A DNA stretch of 64,000 nt from positions 27,710 to 91,709 of the forward strand of contig CASDTX010000052.1 of NCBI GenBank assembly GCA_949283695.1, in the 5' to 3' direction. The stretch's first letter is position 1. Each line of letters opens with the position of its first letter. The position numbers were made by a program, and so were the translations under genes. Below, piece by piece: positions 34,255 to 43,447 of this stretch. The notes beneath the pieces were generated by a model. That model ran no database searches. It was not told the DNA's origin and worked only from the letters and a program-made list of their open reading frames with translations. Source of the DNA: an uncultured Eubacteriales bacterium (GTDB taxonomy: Bacteria > Bacillota > Clostridia > Lachnospirales > Lachnospiraceae).

Positions 34255-34610
34255 CAGCCATGGATATAGAGCGAAGAGAAAAATATGCTTGCATATTTTT
34301 TCAAGCGATTATATCCATGAGCTGAGCGCCTGCCTATGAGCAAAGAAGCGGCGAAGCCGCAGTAAGCACGAAGTGCGGCTTTGCGAATGGCGCGTGCTGA
34401 ACTGCGATATTAAACAGCCATGGATATAGAGCGAAGAGAAAATATGCTTGCATATTTTTTCGAGCGATCATATCCATGGGCTGAGCGCCCGCTTATGAGT
34501 AAAACAGTGGCGTCAGCCACGATAAGCACGCAGTGCGGTTTTACGAATGGCGCGTGCTGAACTGTGATATTAAACAGCCATGGATAAAACGCGTGCTGAA
34601 CTGCGATATT
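34255..34610. repeat. Tandem 160-bp repeat, two full and one collapsed copy
   Basis: Units 34255-34414 and 34415-34574 are near-identical, and 34575-34610 is a third copy with its middle deleted. Each unit contains a long hairpin (CATGGATATA against TATATCCATG, with AAATATGC against GCATATTT inside) and a GCCGC hairpin. This fills the 483-bp gap between the GH3 gene and the histidine kinase; no gene is seen there. Relatives occur at 2319 and 24990. Confidence 0.85.
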
Positions 34611-34622
34611 ATCCTCTCCATC

Positions 34623-35963
34623 TTAACCCGCCGGGATCATAATCTGCAAAGTGAAGATACCATCTTCGGTATCGATACTGATATCTCCGCCGTAATTTTC
34701 CGCAATGAGCCTGACGCTCTTAAGGCCGAATCCGTGGCTGTATTTTCCTTTCTTCGATGTGAGCGGAAGCCCGTCCCGGATCTGCAGGTTACCTTCGTAA
34801 TAATTGCAGACCTGGATACTGACAAACGCGCCGCTCCGTCCGACATTCACTGTGATGACCCGCTTTCGCTCATCAGCCAGCTTCATCACACTCTCCACCG
34901 CGTTGTCCACCGCGTTTCCAAGCAGTACATAAAGATCCTGAGCCCGCATGAATCCGTCCGGCACATCTCCTGCCACACAGTCCAGCCTTATGCCTCTGTT
35001 TTCACAGTAGACCGTTCTCTCCGCAAGAACCGTGTTCAACTCCTCATAATCCGTCTGTACCATCCTCCGATAGGCCTCGATATCCCGCCGCGTCTCATCG
35101 ATAAACTGCTGCTTTTCCGCTCCGTCCGCCCGTTCCAGTGCATTAAGGATGTGTTTCATATCATGGCTCTTCCGGTTCACCGTCTCGATCAGTTCCTTCG
35201 ATATGGTGTAAAAGCGGGCGCTGTCGCTCTGCATCTGTTCCAGAACTGCTTTTTCCTTAGCGTCAAGATAAACCTTGCATATATTGTACTGGTTCGAAAG
35301 GATGAGTATGCAGAGCAGACAGTCTACCAGTGCTGCGTAATAGCGCAGTTTATCTGATGATTCAAAGATGTGCTGGCATGTAAATGTACTGACCATCAAT
35401 ACCACCAAGACAAAGAACTCGGTTGCTTTTCCTTTTGCACTGTTTCTCACAATGGTCCCTTCGCACAGAGCCAGTGCCCGGCTAAAGACCAGATAGATCA
35501 CAAAATAAAGAATGCAGCACACCAGCACGGACACTCCAATATAGAGGAAAAGCCATCTGCTCAAATCCTTCCATACTCCTTTTGCCAGAACTTCATGCGC
35601 GATCACATAGATCATATGCTGTGCGGTATATCCCGAGATCACGATATAGGCAGCGTCAGAAAATGTCACAAAAAAACAGTACTTTGACAGCAGCAGCGAC
35701 AACAGCACCAGAAGGAGATACCAGGAGACAACCACCCATTTTTGCAGCACGCCGGGTACATATCCGGCAAGTCCCAGCACTATAAAATAGAACTGGGCAC
35801 ATACTCCCAATACGGCAGCGCAGACGGTGATTCTGCCGGCTAATCCTGTTTTCGCTTTTGCAAAGGGAAACAAAAGGATCAGCTCCGCCGCATATAACTC
35901 CCACACAAACCGGAGTTCTTCAAATACCCCAACGGGAGTCAGGGCTGACATCACTTCCTTCAC
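34623..35963 (-). CDS. GHKL-type sensor histidine kinase (AgrC/ComD-like)
   Basis: This 446-residue protein has six or seven membrane helices (residues 1-230) and a cytoplasmic kinase part. The histidine box is KSHDMKHILNAL, the N-box LLGNAVDNAVESV and the G-box SHGFGLKSVRLIAEN, as in quorum- and peptide-sensing kinases. Start is GTG, set by GGAGG 9 nt upstream, overlapping the response regulator stop by 4 bp. No autoinducing-peptide gene is seen beside it, so the signal is open. Confidence 0.92.
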   Translation of the reverse strand: MKEVMSALTPVGVFEELRFVWELYAAELILLFPFAKAKTGLAGRITVCAAVLGVCAQFYFIVLGLAGYVPGVLQKWVVVSWYLLLVLLSLLLSKYCFFVTFSDAAYIVISGYTAQHMIYVIAHEVLAKGVWKDLSRWLFLYIGVSVLVCCILYFVIYLVFSRALALCEGTIVRNSAKGKATEFFVLVVLMVSTFTCQHIFESSDKLRYYAALVDCLLCILILSNQYNICKVYLDAKEKAVLEQMQSDSARFYTISKELIETVNRKSHDMKHILNALERADGAEKQQFIDETRRDIEAYRRMVQTDYEELNTVLAERTVYCENRGIRLDCVAGDVPDGFMRAQDLYVLLGNAVDNAVESVMKLADERKRVITVNVGRSGAFVSIQVCNYYEGNLQIRDGLPLTSKKGKYSHGFGLKSVRLIAENYGGDISIDTEDGIFTLQIMIPAG

Positions 35964-36670
35964 TGGCGCATTCCTCCCAGATATCTTGTATAACGGTTAA
36001 TAAACTCCTGCTTCTTCCCCCTGCTCATCTTCAGCACGGCTCCCGCCACAGTGACCTCATTTCTGCTGATCGCCTCCACATGGCGCAGGTTCACAAGATA
36101 ACTCTTATTACAGGACGCGAAGGAATATTTCCGCAGCAGCTCCTCTGCCCGCGACATGGATTCCCGTACCCGGTAGTCCCCGCTTTTCGCATGATAGGTC
36201 AGATTGTGCAGCATGGATTCCACATAATAGATATCCGACACATTGAGCGTAACGATTCCCCCTGCAACGTGAAGCACCACCTTCTCATCTCTGTTCCGCA
36301 GGATATAGCGCCTTGCCTTCTTCATCCTTAGGACAAAATCCTCATATGTAACCGGTTTGATCAGGTAGTCCAGCGCATCCACCGAATACCCCTCCAACAC
36401 GTAATGCCGCATATTTGTCACAAAGAGCAGGCATACATTTTCATCCGTTTCCCGGATCTTATGGGCTGCCTCCATCCCGTTGATCCCCGGCATATCAATA
36501 TCGAGGATCACCAGCTCCGGTTTGTTCTGTTCATAGGAACGCAGGAAAGACGCCGCGCTGTTTAATAGCGTGACGTCCATCTCTTCCTTGTTCTCTCTGC
36601 CGAAACGTTCCAGAGCATCCAGCAGAAGTTCCGCGTCCTCCCTTGTGTCATCGACTATGGTGACTTTCAT
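35960..36670 (-). CDS. LytTR family response regulator
   Basis: This 236-residue protein has a receiver domain with acidic pair VDD near residue 7 and phospho-Asp57 in LVILDIDMPG, followed by a LytTR DNA-binding domain (YYVESMLHNLTYH, KYSFASCNKSYLVNLRHVEA, PxxRGKKQEF-like end). It is paired with the downstream GHKL kinase. The start at 36670 follows CGGAGAG. It could control the GH3 gene two places downstream, but no operator was identified. Confidence 0.93.
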   Translation of the reverse strand: MKVTIVDDTREDAELLLDALERFGRENKEEMDVTLLNSAASFLRSYEQNKPELVILDIDMPGINGMEAAHKIRETDENVCLLFVTNMRHYVLEGYSVDALDYLIKPVTYEDFVLRMKKARRYILRNRDEKVVLHVAGGIVTLNVSDIYYVESMLHNLTYHAKSGDYRVRESMSRAEELLRKYSFASCNKSYLVNLRHVEAISRNEVTVAGAVLKMSRGKKQEFINRYTRYLGGMRQ

Positions 36671-36808
36671 GTTTCTCTCCGTTCCACCGGCCGGCAAGGG
36701 CCTGAATATTTTCTGTAAACAGTATAAACGGTCTGACACGATTTGACAATTCATGTTCTTCTTTTATAACATGCCTTGACTGCCTTAGCCTCTGGATTAC
36801 AACTTCGT

Positions 36809-37360
36809 TTAAGAATGATATAGGATCATATGCAGAACAGCAGTCTCTGCACCTGTATTTCTGTAAGAGTGAATCGTATCCCCTTTAAATCGGATGCTTT
36901 CTCCTTCCGCAACAGGAAAGCACTGCCTGTCGGCTATGATCTCAATCGTGCCGGTGAACACAGTGATAAATTCCGTCGTTCCCCGAAGATGGGGTTCTGA
37001 CTGCCAGTAACTTTCCGGCTCTAGTTCCAGATAATAGACTGCAAATCTGCGATTTTCATCATCCGGGAAAATGGGATAGTTTTTTACTTTGCCGTCATCT
37101 TCTGACAAAGGTTCTATTTCAGAGATTTTTACAATTTCATAGGGGGCCTTCGGCCGTACAGTCAGGGCGTCAAAAGGGACTTTCATGCCGTTGGACAATT
37201 TCCACAGGGTAGAAAGTGTAGGGTTGCCGTCGCCGCGTTCGACCTGCGCCAGCATACTCTTGCTGACTCCGCTTAATCTCGCCAGCTCTTCCATACTCAA
37301 ATTCCGTTCTTCCCGAAGTCGTCTGATATTTTTTGCAACAATTAAATTCATTGAATCCAA
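36809..37360 (-). CDS. XRE-cupin transcriptional regulator
   Basis: The 183-residue protein combines an HTH_3 domain (NIRRLREERNLSMEELARLS, AQVERGDGNPTLSTLWKLSN) with a C-terminal cupin (PHLRGTTEFITVFTGTIEII, ESIRFKGDTIHSYRNTG). It probably senses a small metabolite. The start is TTG at 37360, because GGAGG is 8 nt upstream of it; the ATG three codons later would be 17 nt away. It is divergent from lysE, and a 30-bp palindrome lies between them. Confidence 0.9.
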   Translation of the reverse strand: MDSMNLIVAKNIRRLREERNLSMEELARLSGVSKSMLAQVERGDGNPTLSTLWKLSNGMKVPFDALTVRPKAPYEIVKISEIEPLSEDDGKVKNYPIFPDDENRRFAVYYLELEPESYWQSEPHLRGTTEFITVFTGTIEIIADRQCFPVAEGESIRFKGDTIHSYRNTGAETAVLHMILYHS

Positions 37361-37383
37361 GAAACCGACCTCCTGTTATTGAC

Positions 37384-37413
37384 ATTATAATAATACAGAT
37401 GTATTATTATAAT
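37384..37413. promoter_or_regulatory. Perfect 30-bp palindrome, candidate XRE-cupin operator
   Basis: ATTATAATAATACA and its exact reverse complement surround a 2-bp centre, 23 bp upstream of the XRE-cupin start. The arms contain TATAAT-like words, so binding would cover a promoter. Confidence 0.6.
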
Positions 37414-37513
37414 ATACATATTCCAATATAATGTACTTTCTGATATTATATAATCTCAATTTCAGATTGTAAAGCATGGATTAAATCTAACGATTGATGC
37501 GACACATACAATA

Positions 37514-37557
37514 GCGTCAGTGTACAAGGGGCGTGTTTGCACCTTGTACACTGACGC
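37514..37557. repeat. Perfect 16-bp inverted repeat upstream of lysE
   Basis: GCGTCAGTGTACAAGG and CCTTGTACACTGACGC flank a 12-nt loop and end 20 nt before the lysE ATG. There is no T-run. A variant follows the gene at 38170-38233. Confidence 0.8.
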
Positions 37558-37576
37558 TGCAAAAGGAGGAAGCAAA

Positions 37577-38158
37577 ATGTTCCCTGTATCTGATTTTTTC
37601 ATCTATTGCTTTATTACAGCTTATACTCCGGGCGCGAATAATCTGCTGTCTATGAGTAATGCGGCACGTCTGGGTTTCCGGAAAAGTTTGAGATTCAATC
37701 TTGGAATTACAGCAGGCTTTTTCATTGTTATGTGTGTATGCACATTGTTCAGCTCTGTCCTGTATTCCGCACTTCCAAAAGTCAAATTTTTTATGCAGAT
37801 TTTCGGAGCTGCGTATATGTTGTACCTCGCATGGAAAATATGGAAGTCACATTCTGATTTCCAGATCGAACATGAAAAAGCCGCAGGTTTCTTTGCAGGA
37901 ATGATTTTACAGTTTATGAATCCGAAAATTTATATTTATGCCATCACTACAATGTCACTCTATATACTGCCTGTATTTCACTCCACAGTCTCGCTCATTG
38001 GATTTACGCTCGTATTGACTGTAGTAGGCGCTTCTGGATCATTCGTATGGGCATTGTTCGGCTCCATGTTCTGCAGATTTTTTGCCAGACATACGAAAGC
38101 AGTCAATCTTATTATGGCTTTATTATTGGTGTACTGCGCTGCCTCACTGTTTTTGTAA
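37577..38158 (+). CDS. LysE family amino-acid exporter
   Basis: This 193-residue membrane protein has six hydrophobic segments and the RhtB/LysE opening FFIYCFITAYTPGANNLLSM, followed by ARLGFRKSLRFNLGITAGFF. It probably exports an amino acid. The ATG at 37577 has AAAAGGAGG 8 nt upstream; a longer frame would start inside the upstream inverted repeat. Divergent pairing with the XRE-cupin gene suggests direct control by it. Confidence 0.9.
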   Translation: MFPVSDFFIYCFITAYTPGANNLLSMSNAARLGFRKSLRFNLGITAGFFIVMCVCTLFSSVLYSALPKVKFFMQIFGAAYMLYLAWKIWKSHSDFQIEHEKAAGFFAGMILQFMNPKIYIYAITTMSLYILPVFHSTVSLIGFTLVLTVVGASGSFVWALFGSMFCRFFARHTKAVNLIMALLLVYCAASLFL

Positions 38159-38169
38159 GTGGGGTGATA

Positions 38170-38260
38170 GCGTCAGTGTATAAGGAGCTTAAATTTATCC
38201 TTCATCGGCGTATTGCACCTTGTACACAGACGCTACCCTCTCTTTACAAGGACACACACG
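38170..38260. repeat. Inverted repeat related to 37514, followed by half of the 60685 palindrome
   Basis: GCGTCAGTGTATAAGG (38170-38185) pairs with CCTTGTACACAGACGC (38218-38233) with two differences from the copy before lysE. TACCCTCTCTTTACAAGGA then follows, identical to the left arm of the palindrome at 60685. It lies between the convergent lysE and GH78 genes and could serve as a terminator. Confidence 0.65.
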
Positions 38261-38293
38261 CCTCAATCCATGATATTTTCGGGATTTGCGGCG

Positions 38294-41005
38294 TTATCCT
38301 CTTTTCAGCATGGCATCTAACTCATCCAACATCGCTTCTGCCTGACTTCCGCCCATTCGGACTGCGATATCCCGCATCGGGATATTCCGCATCCGTTCCA
38401 GAATCGCCTTTGCCTTCGGTTCTGCCAGCAGCTCAGCAACCGTATTCCTGCTGGTCATTACCTGGTGCAGAGGCTTCGTAGTCCGGTAAGTATATGTATA
38501 GTGTCCTGCCTCCAAAACCTGCTCCTCTTCCTCGCTGAAAGGAAGCTTCAGCAAAGCAATGCACCCAAATGGCACCGTGGCCTCCACATGCAGATGCTCC
38601 GCATCTATTATGCGCCAGTGAACCTTCCACAGTCCGGCTGCACTCCGGTAGCTTGAGTCCAGCGTCTTAAGTTCCCATACGGGTGTCGGTTCTACCCGCG
38701 CTTTCACAAATCCAGGCTGCAATGGCTGCAGTCCGGCCAAATGCCGAAACATCCACTCTGCCACAGACCCATAGGCATAATGATTCAGACTATTCATTCC
38801 CGTGGAACTGAAGTGTCCATTCTCATCTAAACTGTTCCAGCGTTCCCAGATCGTAGTGGCTCCCATCTTCACTTCCCTCAGCCACCCTGGATATTCTTCA
38901 TTCAGTAAGAGTACTTCCGACAGATCCGACATGCCATGTTCCGAAAGCATATTGCAGAGAAGCGGAGTTCCTACAAATCCCGTGTCAAGATGATTGTGAT
39001 TGGAAGCCAGCTTTTTCCGAAGGTCAGCGGCAGTCTTTTCCGGATTCGCCAGACCGTGGCGAAGCGTCAGAAGAAGTCCTGTCTGAGTCGGTACAGCACA
39101 GCGCCCGCTCGGTGTAAAATACTCTTCCTTGATCCGCTTTTCCAGTTCTTCTGCCAAATTTCCATATTTGAAAGCTTCTTCTGAATATCCAAGCTCCTTC
39201 GCCGCCCGGGACAGAATCTGCGCACTATAGCGATAATAAATGTCTGCGATAAATCCCTCATCTGTAGCTCCCCTGCAGTTTCCTGGAGCGGAATTTATCT
39301 GATCCAGCGCCAGCCAGTCCCCGAAATGGAAGGCGTCCCGCCAGCCGCAGTCCTCACCGTCCACCTCCGATATATAATCCACCCAGGCTTTCATGGACGC
39401 AAACTGCTCTTCCAGAATCGTCGGATCCCCTGTAAATTGATACAAGATCCACGGAATGATCGTCGCGGCATCTCCCCACACAGACGAAGTGCCCTGTATT
39501 CCGCAGCTTGGCACCACATTTGGCACCTGTCCGTTTCTCTCTCGCTGTTCTGTTTCGATATCATGCAGATACTTGCGGTAGAAGGCATAGGCATCGGCAA
39601 GGAAACACGCCGTCGGTGCAAATACCTGGGCATCTCCTGTCCATCCCATTCGTTCATCCCTCTGCGGGCAGTCCGTGGGCACATCAATAAAGTTGTCCAG
39701 CCTGCTCCATTCGATATTGGAAATCAGCCGATTCACCAGATCATTTCCCGTCTCCAGGTAGCCGGTCCGTTCCATCTGGCTCGTATAACAAAGGGCAGTA
39801 AAGTCTTCGGGATCCGGATTTTCGATTCCGTCCACCTTCACATAACGGCCCCCGAAGAAGGTGAACCGAGGCCGCAGCGTAACACAAGTTCCATCAGAAA
39901 CATACACAAACTCTGCTTTGGCTGTGCGCAGATTTCCCCGGTAAAAACATCCGTCCTGAAGCTGCTCCCCAAACTGCAGCCGAAGTGTTGTTCCTTCCGG
40001 AATCTGTACCCTGTAGAGGAAACTGCCGGCCACATTCTGTCCCAGATCAAATACATTTTCCCCTGCCGGCGTATGGATAAGTACCGGCTTTCGCGTCATA
40101 TGAGCAATGACTGGGGGACTGTATCGTTCTGTCAGAGGAGCTTTGAGAAAGGTCTCTTGAGAACAAAGCATAGCCGGAACCGCGTCAGTTTCCGGCAGGG
40201 TAGCATCCCATTTTTCCCCGTCGTAAATATTGGAAAAGAGAATGCGGCTTTGTCTTACCGTCCAGCTCTCATCTGTGCCGACTGCGGATTCTGTTCCATC
40301 CTCATAGGTAAAACGCACTTCTGCAATCAGCTGAAACGTATCTCCAAAAAATCCTTTTGTTGATTTTTCGAATCCAAAACGCCCCTTGTACCATCCGTTT
40401 CCCAATGTGACTGCAAGGACGCCGCCGCTCCAGACTTCCTCTGTAATATCATAAGTTTGATACTGCAGCCAGCCATTATAATTATTACAGCCGGGGGCAA
40501 GATATTCCTCCCCGATCTTCCGCCCGTTTATTGCGGCTTCATACAGCCCCAGCCCGCAGATGTAGAGTCTTGCAGACTTCAGCTTTTTCGCAGGCTTCAG
40601 TTCCTTCTCAAAAACAGGATGACGTTCTTCCCCGCTTTTCTGATCCGGACAAGACAGACAGGTAATCCATCTGCCGGCCCACGGCTCCTCCATTTTCCCA
40701 GTCTCAAACCACTGGACAGGGCTTGTTGCTTCTTCTCCTGCGTCCGATCTCACTGTCACCGTCCAATAATATCTGGTACGCGGCAGCAGTGAAATGTCCG
40801 GTGTGCAGCCCAGCCCGGAGAGGCTGCTGTCAAATCCACTGTCCCACAACAGTTCTGACAGATCTTCTGCATCAGAGACAATTACCCGGCTTTCTGCCGC
40901 TCGTTTCCCTCTGCTGTCCTCCACACACCATGTAAACACAGGCTTTCGCATATGATACCCAAGAGGATGACGTATATGATTTGTGTAACAATTTGTTATT
41001 TTCAT
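38294..41005 (-). CDS. GH78 alpha-L-rhamnosidase with C-terminal helical module
   Basis: The 903-residue enzyme has no signal peptide. N-terminal beta domains (PVFTWCVEDSRG, GYEAxINGR-like LGLYEAAINGRKIGEEYLAP) precede the (alpha/alpha)6 barrel, which has the signature VPTDCPQRDERMGWTGDAQV carrying the catalytic acidic residues. It would remove alpha-L-rhamnose from glycosides in the cytoplasm. The last 54 residues, after the usual C-terminal beta domain, are a helical module (TVAELLAEPKAKAILERM) shared with two other hydrolases of this operon. Last gene of the operon; 49 nt after the GH3 gene. Confidence 0.92.
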   Translation of the reverse strand: MKITNCYTNHIRHPLGYHMRKPVFTWCVEDSRGKRAAESRVIVSDAEDLSELLWDSGFDSSLSGLGCTPDISLLPRTRYYWTVTVRSDAGEEATSPVQWFETGKMEEPWAGRWITCLSCPDQKSGEERHPVFEKELKPAKKLKSARLYICGLGLYEAAINGRKIGEEYLAPGCNNYNGWLQYQTYDITEEVWSGGVLAVTLGNGWYKGRFGFEKSTKGFFGDTFQLIAEVRFTYEDGTESAVGTDESWTVRQSRILFSNIYDGEKWDATLPETDAVPAMLCSQETFLKAPLTERYSPPVIAHMTRKPVLIHTPAGENVFDLGQNVAGSFLYRVQIPEGTTLRLQFGEQLQDGCFYRGNLRTAKAEFVYVSDGTCVTLRPRFTFFGGRYVKVDGIENPDPEDFTALCYTSQMERTGYLETGNDLVNRLISNIEWSRLDNFIDVPTDCPQRDERMGWTGDAQVFAPTACFLADAYAFYRKYLHDIETEQRERNGQVPNVVPSCGIQGTSSVWGDAATIIPWILYQFTGDPTILEEQFASMKAWVDYISEVDGEDCGWRDAFHFGDWLALDQINSAPGNCRGATDEGFIADIYYRYSAQILSRAAKELGYSEEAFKYGNLAEELEKRIKEEYFTPSGRCAVPTQTGLLLTLRHGLANPEKTAADLRKKLASNHNHLDTGFVGTPLLCNMLSEHGMSDLSEVLLLNEEYPGWLREVKMGATTIWERWNSLDENGHFSSTGMNSLNHYAYGSVAEWMFRHLAGLQPLQPGFVKARVEPTPVWELKTLDSSYRSAAGLWKVHWRIIDAEHLHVEATVPFGCIALLKLPFSEEEEQVLEAGHYTYTYRTTKPLHQVMTSRNTVAELLAEPKAKAILERMRNIPMRDIAVRMGGSQAEAMLDELDAMLKRG

Positions 41006-41054
41006 AATTTGCCCCGCTTTCCCCGCGCTTTTTCTTTCTTTTCGTATCTTTCTT

Positions 41055-43397
41055 TTATTCTTTGCCGCTCATTATCTCTGATTTTCTGTCATTCATTCTC
41101 TCAAACAGGGCCAGCCATTCTGTTTCCGGTATATCAGGCGCCATGCGCATCACTGTCTGCAGTGGTTCGGCCATCAGTCCCATGTGCTTCGGCATCAATT
41201 CCTTATACGGCATGGTTTCCTGTACTTTATCCATCCCCATGCGGCGGATGACCGCATTTACACCGGGCATCAATTGGTCCAGAAAAGCCTTTCCTTCCGG
41301 GTGCTCCAGCGCATCACAGACCGGAGTCATAATATTGTACTGTCTTCCTTTGGGAAGATACTCATCCTCTGCCTTCACTGGCCGTCGCAGCACAATGTCT
41401 TCTGCTGACAGTCCAATCTGTATCTCATAATCACCTCCTGCTACGCGCCAGCTGCGGGCCTCCTGATCCCAATAAGAAAATGCTCTTCTGTCAAGCTGAA
41501 ATGCTACGCATCTCCTCTCGCCGGGTCTCAGCTCCACTTTCTCAAACGCGCGCAGTTCCCGTACCGGGCGGCGAATTCCTGTATCTCCCAGAGAAGTTCC
41601 TACATAGAGCTGCACCAGCGCTTTCCCGGCGCGGTCCCCTGTGTTCTCCACGCAGACCGAAACAGTCAATTCTTCTCCAGCTTTATAGATACCTTCGCTG
41701 ACCGTGAGATCGCTGTAGGCGAAGGAAGTATAACTCAGTCCATGCCCGAATGGGAACAGCACCTCCATATTCTTAGAGACATAATAACGATAGCCCACGA
41801 ATACGCCCTCTTGATAGTCCACCCGGTCTCCCTCACCCGGCCAGAACAGATAGCTGGGATTATCTTCCAGACGCAGAGGAAAGCTCTCGGCCAGATGGCC
41901 GGAAGGGTTTACCGCTCCTGTCAGTACATCCCATATTGCTTCGCTTACTGCCTCCCCTCCAAGGTACACCTCCAGAATCGCGGCCGGCTGCTCTGCCCAT
42001 GGCATCTCTATAGCTCCGCCGTTCTCCAGTACGACCACTGTCCTCGGCTGGACTTTGCAGACTGCTTCAATCAGTTCATTCTGACACTCCGGCAGTTTCA
42101 TAGTCCAGCGGTCAAAGCCTTCTGATTCCATCACAGACGGTACCCCTGCAAAAATCACTGCAATCTCTGCATCTTTGGCAGCGGCGACTGCCTGTTTCAG
42201 TTTCGCGGGATCTCTTTGTACGTCAGATGCCGTTCCGTCATAATAGCGGACGTTCCCCAGGTCTGCTGTCACCTCCGGCAGAGACGGCACCCGCCAGGCA
42301 TTGACTCTGGAAGACCCGCTGCCCTGATATCGGGGCTCTTTCGCAAAAGGACCGATCATGGCGATATTTGCCTCTGATGACAGGGGAAGAATCGCATCCT
42401 TGTTTTTCAGAAGAACCATAGACTCCGCTGCCGCCCGTCTGGCCAGCGCATGGGCCTTCTGAAGCCGTTCGTCCTTCCGCGATTTCTCCTTCTCCTCCTG
42501 CTGGTTCCCGTTCTCTGCATATGCCTGTGTGCAGCGGAGAATGAGGCCCAATAATTCCTCACAGCGGGCATCCAGTTCCTCTTCCGCCAGCCGTTCTTCC
42601 CGCACTGCCTCCACCAGCTCAGAATCATGTGCCGCATCTCCCGGCATAGTCAGGGCGCAGCCGCCCTTTACGGCTGCTGTCCGGTTATGGACAGCAGCCC
42701 AGTCACTGACCACAGCCCCGTCAAACCCCCATTCCTCTCTCAAAAGCTTCTTCAGATACCGCTCGTTCTCCGTGGCATATACGCCGTCAATCTTGTTGTA
42801 GGCGGCCATGACAGACCAGGGCTTTGCCTCCTTCACCACTTGTTCAAAGGCGGCCGCATAAATTTCCCGCATGGTGCGCTCCTCCATATGAGAGCTCTCT
42901 GTGCGCCTGCGGCATTCCTGATTGTTAGCCACGAAGTGCTTCAGGCACACTCCGATCCCTTTCTTCTGGGCTGCCTTCACGAAAGCCGCCCCCAGAGTCC
43001 CCGATACAAGCGGATCTTCACTGTAATACTCAAAATTCCGTCCGCAGAGAGGGCTTCTTTTTATGTTGATTCCTGGGCCAAGGATGATCTGTACGTCTTC
43101 TGCCTTCCACTGTTCGGCCATACTTTCTGCGATTTCTGCTGCCAGATCTTTATCAAAGCTGCTGCCGACAGTACAGGCAGCGGGAAAACAGGTGGCAGGC
43201 AGACTCTCATTTGTTCCCATAAAATCCTGGCCTTCCATCTGCTTGCGCAGTCCATGGGGGCCATCTGTCAGCTCAATGGACGGAATCCCCAATCGTTCCA
43301 CTGCCTTGGTACGAAACGTACTTTCTCCGGAACAGAAAGCCGCCTTCTCTTCCAGTGTCATCTGCTTTATGATTTCTTTTGTATTCTTCTGTTCCAT
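41055..43397 (-). CDS. GH3 beta-glucosidase-type hydrolase, canonical order, with C-terminal helical module
   Basis: The 780-residue protein is cytoplasmic (no signal peptide) and has the normal domain order. The barrel (residues 1-300) contains ELTDGPHGLR, NIKRSPLCGRNFEYYSEDPL, CLKHFVANNQE and nucleophile Asp232 in AVVSDWAA. Then come the alpha/beta domain (ESMVLLKNKDAILPL), the Fn3 domain (FPFGHGLSYTSFAYSD), and a last 95-residue helical tail starting CDALEHPEGKAFLDQLMPG. It cleaves beta-linked glucose, xylose or similar; the specificity is not readable. Confidence 0.92.
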   Translation of the reverse strand: MEQKNTKEIIKQMTLEEKAAFCSGESTFRTKAVERLGIPSIELTDGPHGLRKQMEGQDFMGTNESLPATCFPAACTVGSSFDKDLAAEIAESMAEQWKAEDVQIILGPGINIKRSPLCGRNFEYYSEDPLVSGTLGAAFVKAAQKKGIGVCLKHFVANNQECRRRTESSHMEERTMREIYAAAFEQVVKEAKPWSVMAAYNKIDGVYATENERYLKKLLREEWGFDGAVVSDWAAVHNRTAAVKGGCALTMPGDAAHDSELVEAVREERLAEEELDARCEELLGLILRCTQAYAENGNQQEEKEKSRKDERLQKAHALARRAAAESMVLLKNKDAILPLSSEANIAMIGPFAKEPRYQGSGSSRVNAWRVPSLPEVTADLGNVRYYDGTASDVQRDPAKLKQAVAAAKDAEIAVIFAGVPSVMESEGFDRWTMKLPECQNELIEAVCKVQPRTVVVLENGGAIEMPWAEQPAAILEVYLGGEAVSEAIWDVLTGAVNPSGHLAESFPLRLEDNPSYLFWPGEGDRVDYQEGVFVGYRYYVSKNMEVLFPFGHGLSYTSFAYSDLTVSEGIYKAGEELTVSVCVENTGDRAGKALVQLYVGTSLGDTGIRRPVRELRAFEKVELRPGERRCVAFQLDRRAFSYWDQEARSWRVAGGDYEIQIGLSAEDIVLRRPVKAEDEYLPKGRQYNIMTPVCDALEHPEGKAFLDQLMPGVNAVIRRMGMDKVQETMPYKELMPKHMGLMAEPLQTVMRMAPDIPETEWLALFERMNDRKSEIMSGKE

Positions 43398-43447
43398 ACA
43401 CTGCCTGCCTTTCTTCTGTCCGCCCCCCTGTTCTGATACTGGCCCGG

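Noticed and set aside
34255-34610. Tandem repeats considered as a CRISPR array
   Set aside because: The units are 160 bp and contiguous, with no unique spacers and no cas genes nearby.
39326-40363. Long plus-strand frame inside the GH78 gene
   Set aside because: It is antisense to conserved GH78 sequence; the product has no recognisable domain.
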